From: Planctomicrobium sp.
GTDB taxonomy: Bacteria > Planctomycetota > Planctomycetia > Planctomycetales > Planctomycetaceae
Direction: 5' to 3'
Length of the DNA: 5,100 nt
NCBI GenBank assembly: GCA_018659505.1
Contig: JABJMI010000764.1
Coordinates: 1-5,100, forward strand
In this document: positions 1-5,100 of the stretch, in pieces
How the letters are laid out: each line of letters starts with the position of its first letter
Position numbering within the stretch: the stretch's first letter is position 1
Made by a program: the position numbers and the translations under genes
Notes under the pieces: model-generated
Seen by the model: the letters and a program-made list of their open reading frames with translations, nothing else
Database searches by the model: none
What the model was told of the DNA's origin: nothing

Positions 1-948
1 GAAGAACTGCATAAGGTCATCGTCGGACAAGATGATGTGATCGAGCAGATCCTCTCCGCGATCTTTACGGGTGGACATTGTTTACTCGTCGGTGTTCCGG
101 GGCTTGCCAAAACTTTGGTGGTCAGCACGATTGCCAAGATCTTAGATGTACAATTCCACCGTATTCAGTTCACACCCGACTTGATGCCTTCCGACATCAC
201 CGGGACTAATGTTCTGGAGGAGTCGGAATCGGGCAAACGAAGTTTTCGTTTTGTGCAGGGACCAGTCTTCACGAACATTCTCCTCGCGGACGAAATCAAC
301 CGTACTCCGCCGAAAACACAAGCTGCTTTATTGCAGGCGATGCAAGAGCATGAAGTGACCATCGGTCAGGAAACCTACGACCTGCCTGACCCTTTCTTCG
401 TGATCGCGACTCAAAACCCGATTGAACAGGAAGGAACTTATCCCCTCCCGGAAGCGCAGCTAGATCGCTTCATGTTCAACATTAAGGTTGATTATCCAAA
501 TATCGAGGAAGAAGAGCAAATTCTTGCAACAACAACTCGCGGAGAATTTGAAGAAGTTCGCAAGGTTCTCTCAGCGAAGTCGATTCAATATCTCCAGAAG
601 CAAATCAATCAGATCGAAGTTGCACCTATTATTATCACGTATGTCACTCGGTTGGTTCGAGCTACCCGCCCTGCCGATGGAAGTGCTCCGGACTTTATTC
701 GAGAACTTGTCGATTGGGGAGCTGGTCCACGTGCCGGGCAATACCTCATTCACGGAGCCAGAGCCTCCGCTGCCATGGACGGACGCCCAACGATCTCCTT
801 CGAAGATGTCCAAAAAGTCGCAATACCCGTCTTAAGGCACCGCATCTCGCCAAACTTCCAAGCCCAAGCAGAAGGCTACGACTCAGATACGATCATTACA
901 CGATTGGTTAAAGAGGTTCCTAAACCTGCTGTGCCAAAATATTCATAG
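1..948 (+). CDS. MoxR-family AAA+ ATPase, 5'-truncated by the window edge
   Basis: This is a cytoplasmic AAA+ ATPase of the MoxR family. Members act as chaperone-like ATPases that help mature or activate partner complexes, often with proteins carrying a von Willebrand A domain. The frame is open from base 1, and the family-typical lead-in LHKVIVGQ precedes the GTG at 37, so 37 is not the start; probably only 10-20 N-terminal residues are missing. Counting the first codon as residue 1, the Walker A motif GVPGLAKT is at 31-38, and Walker B ends in Asp97-Glu98 within LLADEINR. Sensor 1 (ATQNP) is at 136-140, the arginine finger in LDRF is Arg156, and sensor 2 is Arg244 in GPRAGQ. All key ATPase residues are intact. 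The stop is TAG at 946-948. The usual downstream neighbour, a DUF58 protein, is absent; an oxidoreductase gene follows after 81 bases. The family is certain; the specific client is unknown. Confidence 0.96.
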   Translation, partial: EELHKVIVGQDDVIEQILSAIFTGGHCLLVGVPGLAKTLVVSTIAKILDVQFHRIQFTPDLMPSDITGTNVLEESESGKRSFRFVQGPVFTNILLADEINRTPPKTQAALLQAMQEHEVTIGQETYDLPDPFFVIATQNPIEQEGTYPLPEAQLDRFMFNIKVDYPNIEEEEQILATTTRGEFEEVRKVLSAKSIQYLQKQINQIEVAPIIITYVTRLVRATRPADGSAPDFIRELVDWGAGPRAGQYLIHGARASAAMDGRPTISFEDVQKVAIPVLRHRISPNFQAQAEGYDSDTIITRLVKEVPKPAVPKYS

Positions 949-1002
949 GTTGTGGTGGGTACAGGACGGAGCTTGGCGGACTTGCGGTGAAATCGAGTGA
1001 CT

Positions 1003-1008
1003 GATAAT
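1003..1008 (+). promoter_or_regulatory. Possible -10 element for the oxidoreductase gene
   Basis: GATAAT at 1003-1008 matches the sigma-70 -10 consensus at five of six positions and sits 21 bases before the ATG at 1030. The best -35 candidate, TTGCGG at 982-987, is weak and leaves a short 15-base spacer. The oxidoreductase may instead be read through from the MoxR gene, because I see no terminator in 949-1029. This is a guess from consensus alone. Confidence 0.2.
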
Positions 1009-1029
1009 CAAACATGAAGATAGATTCTC

Positions 1030-3522
1030 ATGGTGCAATCCTGCTTACTTGCTGCCCTGCTCCTCTTCTTAGGAGTATCGACTGTTGATGCCGAGGAGCA
1101 TTTGGTCGAAGCTGACTTACTGATTGTTGGTGGCACAGAGTCGGGATGTGCAGCGGCGGTACAAGCTGCACGAATGGGTGTCGAGCGGATTATCTTGGTC
1201 AACGACATCGAGTGGCTGGGCGGTCAATTCAGTGCTGAAGCACTCGGAGCCATTGATGAAAATCGGGGGCATGGTTACGACGGGACCGTTCCTATTCCTC
1301 GTTCGGGAATCTTTCGAGACGTCATCGATGCCATCGAGCGAAAAAACGAAGAATTGTATGGTGTCGCCAGACCGGGCAACACGCGCGTGATCACAACGAG
1401 CCGACCTGTCGTTTCGGAAGCAGTATTTCGAGAACTCTTGACGCCTTACGAAGAGTCCGGTCAGATCAAGCGATTCTCCAATTACAGCGTGCAAAATGTG
1501 ATGACCACAAATTCACGAGTGACTGGAGTCGAGTTTATCGCAGAGGACAAACTACCTGCTTTGAAAGTTCTGGCGAAGATCACAATCGATGCCAGTGACT
1601 GGGGAGATGTGATTCAAGGCTCCGGGGCTGATTGGGATGCCGGTCCAGATGCCCAAGCTGACTACGATGAACCGAGTGCTCCTGAGTCTGTAGAATATAG
1701 TTCAGATATGAACCCTATCACTTGGTGCATGATCCTAGAGCAGCAGCCGCACGAGAGCTTATTCCCAAAACCAGAGAACTATGACGAGCGATACTTCACA
1801 GGCAAATGGGGCTGGATCGACGAGCAATTCGTATATACTTCGCGGCGGATTGTTGATGGTCAAGGTTTCTCCGAAATTGAACATCCCGATGTTCATTTGA
1901 TTAACACACCGCCCGTTGATTACCCACTCGATATCTATCCTGTGGACGTTGCTGCTGCTCTGGAAGCGACAGAACCGGGTGCTTCGAAAAAGAATATCGT
2001 TGCCATGACGGCAGCGCAACGTGAGATCGTGTTTCAAGATGCGCAGCGGCATACATTAAAATTTTACTATTACCTACAACAGAAATTTCCGAAGTTTCGG
2101 TATATGCAGCGAAGTGATGAATTCGGGACCGTCAATCATCTGCCTCCAAAGTCATATGTTCGCGAGAGTTTGCGGTTGATCGCGAAGCATGTTGTCCGCG
2201 AACAGGAAGTCTTGGGTTTCGGGAGCCGTTCGAATTATGCGACAACAATATTTCCAGATGCCGTGTTCTCCTGGCAGTTCGAATTGGATTTTCATCCTAC
2301 GCACCGGTCATTCACAACTGACAAAGGTGACACGGGACCATGGGAAGCAGACTTCCGAGGGAATCGCTACTTCGGACGGGGAGGAACGGGTCGCTGCGTT
2401 TTCCCGTTGCGAGCACTTGTTCCGCAGAAGGTCACAGGACTTCTGGCCGCCCAAAAGAATCTCGGATACAGCAGCATTGTCGGTTCATCCTGTCGCTTGC
2501 ACGATCAATCGATTCATGCCGGGCAAGCGAGTGGCGCGGTCGCTGCTGTCAGTTTGCGATCCGGTCAAGATCCTGCTGGATTCTACCTTCAACCAGAACG
2601 CTTGGCGGAAATCTGGAAGGGATTATTGGAACCGCCTGAGGGAGCACCTCTGGCAATCTGGCCGTTTGCGGATGTCGATCCTTTCGATGAGGACTTCGCT
2701 GCGATACAGCAATTGGCTTTGCGGCGAGCGTTGCCTCTCAATCAGGATTCGACAATCTTTCAACCGGACGAACCTGCTATTGAGAAGTGGTTGAAAGAAC
2801 TTGAGGATTCCGTTCGAACCTCTGGATACAAAATCCCTCCACTGGTGCATATGAAGGACAAACCAAGGCGTGAGGTTGTTGCTTCAGTTTGGAAAGAGAT
2901 TCAGCATGAACCCGTCCAGTTCTTGAAATCCGTCAATATGGACGATGCCGACGGTGACGGGGTCATCAATACGGAAGACGCTCTCCCGTTCACACCGGGT
3001 GAAGTTTCTTGGATTCGTCAACCTCACGAAGATGGATTTCCGCAGTTGCCTGTCAATTCCGATCCAGAAGTACACGCTTTCAACTTCACTACGAATCCTG
3101 GAGCGGTGATCAAACAGTTTCAGAATGACTTAGGAAAAAAGTATTCTGAGACCGCAGGTTTCGGCTGGCAGCGAGACATTAGTTCGAACACCCGATTGCG
3201 CAATGTCGACAAAGGACAACCGCGAGACAGCTTTGTGTTCACACGCGAACAGGATACTTGGGAGTGCCAGGTCCCCAACGGGAGCTGGAAAGTCTTCGTC
3301 TGCCTGGGAGACATTGATCATGAACAAGCTGGTCAGAACTTAACGATTGAAGAGAGCGTTGTGGCGACGAAGCTCGATACTTCAGCTGGAAGCTTCGTTG
3401 AACTCGAAACGGAAGTCGACGTCCAAGACGGTCGACTGACTCTCGTTCTCGGAACACCAACCGGCGGCAGCAACACCTGCATCAACTGGATCTGGTTCAC
3501 GCCTGCGGATTTAAACAAATGA
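1030..3522 (+). CDS. Exported FAD-dependent oxidoreductase with DxDGDG motif and C-terminal carbohydrate-binding-like domain
   Basis: This is a flavoprotein of the FAD_oxidored (PF12831-like) class; its substrate is unknown. Residues 1-21 form a Sec-type signal peptide: a hydrophobic core rich in Leu and Ala, with a likely cut after Val-Asp-Ala21. There is no twin-arginine motif. The Rossmann dinucleotide loop is GGTESG at 34-39, with Thr in place of the third-position Gly, as is common in this class. A WLGGQ motif follows. Family signatures continue with DASDWGD from 187, LPPKSYVRESLRL at 371-383, and the C-terminal FAD segment around 461-505 (GLLAAQKNLGYSS, then GQASGAVAA). A calcium-loop-like DADGDGVINTED lies at 639-650. 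From about 681 to 826 is a beta-rich domain with FGW, the VPNGSW pattern, LGD and DGRLTL, resembling malectin-like or galactose-binding-like domains. The in-frame TAG at 1021-1023 makes ATG 1030 the first ATG; the Shine-Dalgarno signal is weak. It may be co-transcribed with the MoxR gene. Some relatives are labelled xanthan lyase in databases, which I would not adopt. Confidence 0.93.
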   Translation: MVQSCLLAALLLFLGVSTVDAEEHLVEADLLIVGGTESGCAAAVQAARMGVERIILVNDIEWLGGQFSAEALGAIDENRGHGYDGTVPIPRSGIFRDVIDAIERKNEELYGVARPGNTRVITTSRPVVSEAVFRELLTPYEESGQIKRFSNYSVQNVMTTNSRVTGVEFIAEDKLPALKVLAKITIDASDWGDVIQGSGADWDAGPDAQADYDEPSAPESVEYSSDMNPITWCMILEQQPHESLFPKPENYDERYFTGKWGWIDEQFVYTSRRIVDGQGFSEIEHPDVHLINTPPVDYPLDIYPVDVAAALEATEPGASKKNIVAMTAAQREIVFQDAQRHTLKFYYYLQQKFPKFRYMQRSDEFGTVNHLPPKSYVRESLRLIAKHVVREQEVLGFGSRSNYATTIFPDAVFSWQFELDFHPTHRSFTTDKGDTGPWEADFRGNRYFGRGGTGRCVFPLRALVPQKVTGLLAAQKNLGYSSIVGSSCRLHDQSIHAGQASGAVAAVSLRSGQDPAGFYLQPERLAEIWKGLLEPPEGAPLAIWPFADVDPFDEDFAAIQQLALRRALPLNQDSTIFQPDEPAIEKWLKELEDSVRTSGYKIPPLVHMKDKPRREVVASVWKEIQHEPVQFLKSVNMDDADGDGVINTEDALPFTPGEVSWIRQPHEDGFPQLPVNSDPEVHAFNFTTNPGAVIKQFQNDLGKKYSETAGFGWQRDISSNTRLRNVDKGQPRDSFVFTREQDTWECQVPNGSWKVFVCLGDIDHEQAGQNLTIEESVVATKLDTSAGSFVELETEVDVQDGRLTLVLGTPTGGSNTCINWIWFTPADLNK

Positions 3523-3572
3523 AATCGTATTCAGGCAATATGCGGAGCTGAATCTTGTCATCTCATTTCATT
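3518..3572. terminator. Nested inverted repeats between convergent genes, possible weak bidirectional terminator
   Basis: The arms AATGAAAT (3518-3525) and ATTTCATT (3565-3572) are perfect 8-base inverted repeats. Inside them, ATTCAG (3529-3534) pairs with CTGAAT (3548-3553) around a 13-base loop. The outer arms contain the stop codons of both convergent genes, and the two TGA codons pair exactly with one another. The stems are AT-rich and have no T-run, so strong intrinsic termination is doubtful. The symmetry may simply reflect two similar stop-codon contexts. Confidence 0.25.
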
Positions 3573-3933
3573 CCACACGCAAGATCTTCTCCATTTTTCG
3601 TCCTTTGGCTAACTCATCGACGAGCTTGTCCATGTATCGAGCCTGCTGAGTTAGTGGATTTTCGATCTCTTCCACTCGATAGCCACAGATGACACCGGTG
3701 ATGAGATGTGCATTGGGATTTAATTTGGCATCGCGAAAAAATTCTGCAAACGTCACTTTCTTCTCGATGAGCTTTTGCAGCTTCTTCTCGCTATATCCAG
3801 TCAACCATTCAATCACCTGAATCAACTCTTCTTCGGTACGGTCTTTCTTTTCGACTTTTACAACATAATGAGGATAAACCTCTGCGAACGTCAGGTTTGC
3901 AACACGTTCGTCGTGCTTGCTTGATGTACTCAT
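3568..3933 (-). CDS. DUF2200 family protein
   Basis: This is a complete 121-residue protein that I recognise as DUF2200 (PF09966-like), a family of small, probably cytoplasmic bacterial proteins without an assigned function. The family signatures run almost end to end: [18 protein letters not shown] at 16-33, EWLTGY at 42-47, [10 protein letters not shown] at 65-74, [18 protein letters not shown] at 77-94, and the tail [19 protein letters not shown] at 100-118. There is no signal peptide or membrane segment; it is charged and largely helical in appearance. The start is ATG at 3931-3933, with a purine-rich GAGAG about seven bases upstream as ribosome-binding site. Its length is normal for the family, and no break is visible. 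It faces the oxidoreductase tail to tail, 45 bases apart, and is probably a single-gene transcription unit. The family call is secure. A molecular role cannot be stated, and nothing here links it functionally to its neighbours. Confidence 0.93.
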   Translation of the reverse strand: MSTSSKHDERVANLTFAEVYPHYVVKVEKKDRTEEELIQVIEWLTGYSEKKLQKLIEKKVTFAEFFRDAKLNPNAHLITGVICGYRVEEIENPLTQQARYMDKLVDELAKGRKMEKILRVE

Positions 3934-4333
3934 TTTTATTCTCTCTTCGTCATCTTCCGCAGGTGAATTCTAACAGAGCGAGACTCAACACATTAACCGT
4001 TTCCTGAAATTCACTTGCTGGAGCCATCGTTACGGGAGGATTTCAGAATGAGATGTTTAATCGCAGACCAAGCACACATGCAGTGTCTACTTGTTCTCAT
4101 ACGGGAACGATGATTTAGTGATGTAGAGCAACTCGATACCCTACCCGTAATATTCGTCTCTGAATCGAGAGGAGCATTGATTTCAACAATCTGAAAGAGG
4201 CTTGGGTAAAAGTCTAATTCGCAACGAGTGCAAAGCTGCCGATGTAGTAAAGTTGATCGAGATTGATTGAACTGACAATACATCGTGGCTTCCAAAACTA
4301 AATACCTAAACCGAACGCCCTAATCGAGGAAAC
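3934..4333. other. Intergenic region without a convincing gene
   Basis: About 400 bases separate the DUF2200 start from the sulfatase terminator. A 90-94 codon open frame exists on the minus strand (4011-4295, TTG or ATG starts), but its product is rich in Ser, Cys and Arg, resembles no family I know, and looks like chance. On the plus strand, a good GGGAGGA sequence (4034-4040) precedes an ATG at 4048 that opens only 21 codons, ending at 4113. CTGAAAT (4004-4010) and ATTTCAG (4040-4046) form a 7-base inverted repeat. No tRNA, riboswitch or repeat array is visible. Confidence 0.6.
3967..3996 (-). promoter_or_regulatory. Possible sigma-70-like promoter for the DUF2200 gene
   Basis: Read on the minus strand, TAGAAT (3967-3972) matches the -10 consensus at five of six positions. 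An 18-base spacer separates it from TTAATG (3991-3996), a poor -35 match. The -10 box lies 33 bases upstream of the DUF2200 start codon, a reasonable distance for a short leader. Support is consensus resemblance only. Confidence 0.25.
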
Positions 4334-4370
4334 AAAAAAAGGCACAGACACCTTTTCAGATGACTGTGCC
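4334..4370 (-). terminator. Rho-independent terminator of the arylsulfatase gene
   Basis: GGCACAG (4341-4347) and CTGTGCC (4364-4370) form a perfect 7-base-pair stem around a 16-base loop. On the minus strand the stem is followed directly by seven T residues (A-run at 4334-4340 on the plus strand). It starts 16 bases after the sulfatase stop codon, which is the expected place. There is no T-run on the other side, so it serves the minus strand only. An overlapping hairpin, AAAAGG (4337-4342) with CCTTTT (4351-4356), would compete with it. Confidence 0.85.
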
Positions 4371-4386
4371 ACGAGGCTCAAGCTAT

Positions 4387-5100
4387 TTACTTTCCACCAA
4401 TGGTCATATTCTTGATCTGTTCTTCAAGCGTTGACAAACTCCAGTCGCCGGGTGTCTGGCTAGGTGGGTAGTCCTTTAAGGTCATCAGGAACTGACTGGC
4501 AACGACCTGCATTGGTCCCAGTGAGTAAGCACGGTCAATCACCCAATCGTGGTAAGTGTTGGAGTTGTGTTGTGCTTTCTCGAACGGATCTCGTCTAAGA
4601 TTGAATAGCAACGGCAAACGTAATCTAATAAATGGTTCCCGCCAAACCTGAAGCTGGTGTGCTCGGTTTTCGAGATAAACGGCTTTCCAATCTGCCACAC
4701 GGATGGCAGCGACGGAACCCTCGTCTGTCACGTAGATGAATGATTGGCGTGGACTTGCCTTTTGATCTTCAACAATCGTTTTATAGGAGCCAGCCTTCGA
4801 CAGGTACTCCAACATATTGTGACCATCAATGTAATTCTTGTACTTGCGTCCGTTCAATTCGACGCCATTCTTCAATTTCTCTTTGATGTCTGGAGCACCT
4901 GCGACTGCGGCAAAAGTTGGCAACCAATCTTCATGTGCGACAATTCCGTTGAGTGTCACTCCTGCTGGAAATTTCTTTGGCCAACGGACGAAGGCGGGAA
5001 CACGATACGCTCCCTCCCAGTTGGAATTTTTCTCACTGCGAAATGGCGTTGTCCCAGCGTCCGGCCAAGTGTTGAAGTGAGGACCATTGTCAGTCTAATA
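4387..5100 (-). CDS. Arylsulfatase, C-terminal part (runs off the right edge; in-frame TAG near the edge)
   Basis: This is a sulfatase of the alkaline-phosphatase-like superfamily, which hydrolyses sulfate esters, in Planctomycetota often on algal polysaccharides. About 235 residues are visible. Reading toward the C-terminus, they show TDNGPH (5077-5094; Asp and Asn are metal ligands in sulfatases), TWPDAGTTPFRSEKNSNWEG (the conserved Lys region), YRVPAFVRWP, GIVAHEDWLPTF, IDGHNMLEYL, REPFIRLRLPLLFNLRRDPF and a final YPPSQTPGDW. The formylglycine CxPSR motif and any signal peptide lie outside the window. Homology clearly extends upstream of the GTG at 4957-4959, so that codon is not the true start. 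The conserved frame reads Tyr (5098-5100), TAG (5095-5097), Thr-Asp-Asn-Gly, so one stop interrupts an otherwise intact gene. The stop codon TAA is at 4387-4389, followed by a strong terminator. The gene may be a pseudogene, or the stop may be an error. Confidence 0.92.
5095..5097 (-). other. In-frame TAG inside the conserved sulfatase motif
   Basis: The minus-strand frame of the sulfatase contains TAG directly before Thr-Asp-Asn-Gly and directly after a Tyr codon. Relatives usually have Ser or Thr here. One base change from TCG (Ser) gives TAG. No other stop or frameshift is seen in the 235 codons downstream, which suggests either a very recent nonsense mutation or a single base error. Confidence 0.8.

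Noticed and set aside
37..39. GTG at 37 as the start of the MoxR gene
   Set aside because: The upstream in-frame residues LHKVIVGQ are a conserved part of the family, so the gene begins before the window.
1014..1088. ATG at 1014 as a start for the oxidoreductase or for a leader peptide
   Set aside because: It is in a different frame from the oxidoreductase and stops after 24 codons inside the signal-peptide region. The ATG at 1030 gives a convincing signal peptide.
2944..2982. Dockerin domain in the oxidoreductase
   Set aside because: Only one DxDGDG calcium-loop-like segment is present. A dockerin needs a duplicated loop-helix unit, so this fits a single thrombospondin-3- or EF-hand-like linker motif better.
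4004..4046. Inverted repeat CTGAAAT/ATTTCAG as a terminator or riboswitch
   Set aside because: The stem is short and AT-rich with a 29-base gap and no T-run; it fits no known riboswitch layout.
4011..4295. Open frame of 90-94 codons on the minus strand in the intergenic region
   Set aside because: The product is rich in Ser, Cys and Arg, has no recognisable motif or periodicity, and starts at TTG or at an ATG with only a modest GGAAG nearby. Two known gene ends bracket it without any operon logic.
4957..4959. GTG at 4959 as the start of a short sulfatase-like protein
   Set aside because: Homology continues unbroken upstream through RVPAFVRWP and the DNG motif; starting here would leave no active site.
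1..5100. Mobile element, CRISPR array, toxin-antitoxin pair or defence island
   Set aside because: I see no transposase or integrase, no spaced direct repeats, no small paired genes, and no defence-type domains. MoxR alone is not evidence of a defence system.

Overview
The window reads as chromosomal DNA of a moderate-GC (roughly 50%) bacterium, most likely a member of the Planctomycetota. The pointers are an arylsulfatase of the type these bacteria carry in many copies, a large exported FAD-dependent oxidoreductase with a DxDGDG motif and a carbohydrate-binding-like tail, and a MoxR ATPase. Shine-Dalgarno signals are weak. The taxonomic call is inference from gene content.

Layout: (1) 1-948, plus strand: the 3' end of a MoxR-family AAA+ ATPase gene whose start lies before the window. 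(2) 1030-3522, plus strand: an 830-residue exported FAD-dependent oxidoreductase. (3) 3568-3933, minus strand: a complete DUF2200 gene, convergent with the oxidoreductase. (4) 3934-4386: about 450 bases without a convincing gene, ending in a clear intrinsic terminator that serves the next gene. (5) 4387-5100, minus strand: the C-terminal part of an arylsulfatase gene that runs off the right edge.

The four genes do not form an evident pathway. The MoxR gene lacks its usual DUF58 partner immediately downstream. The oxidoreductase and the sulfatase could both act on polysaccharides outside the cytoplasm, but they are on opposite strands and separated by the DUF2200 gene. DUF2200 has no known function.

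The most notable point is at the right edge. The conserved sulfatase reading frame continues upstream of the GTG at 4959 through the metal-binding DNG motif. It then meets an in-frame TAG at 5095-5097, where relatives usually have Ser or Thr in the Y-S/T-T-D-N-G motif. This is either a real nonsense mutation or a base-call error. I found no CRISPR array, tRNA, rRNA, insertion sequence or defence system, and nothing that I would call a new biological system.
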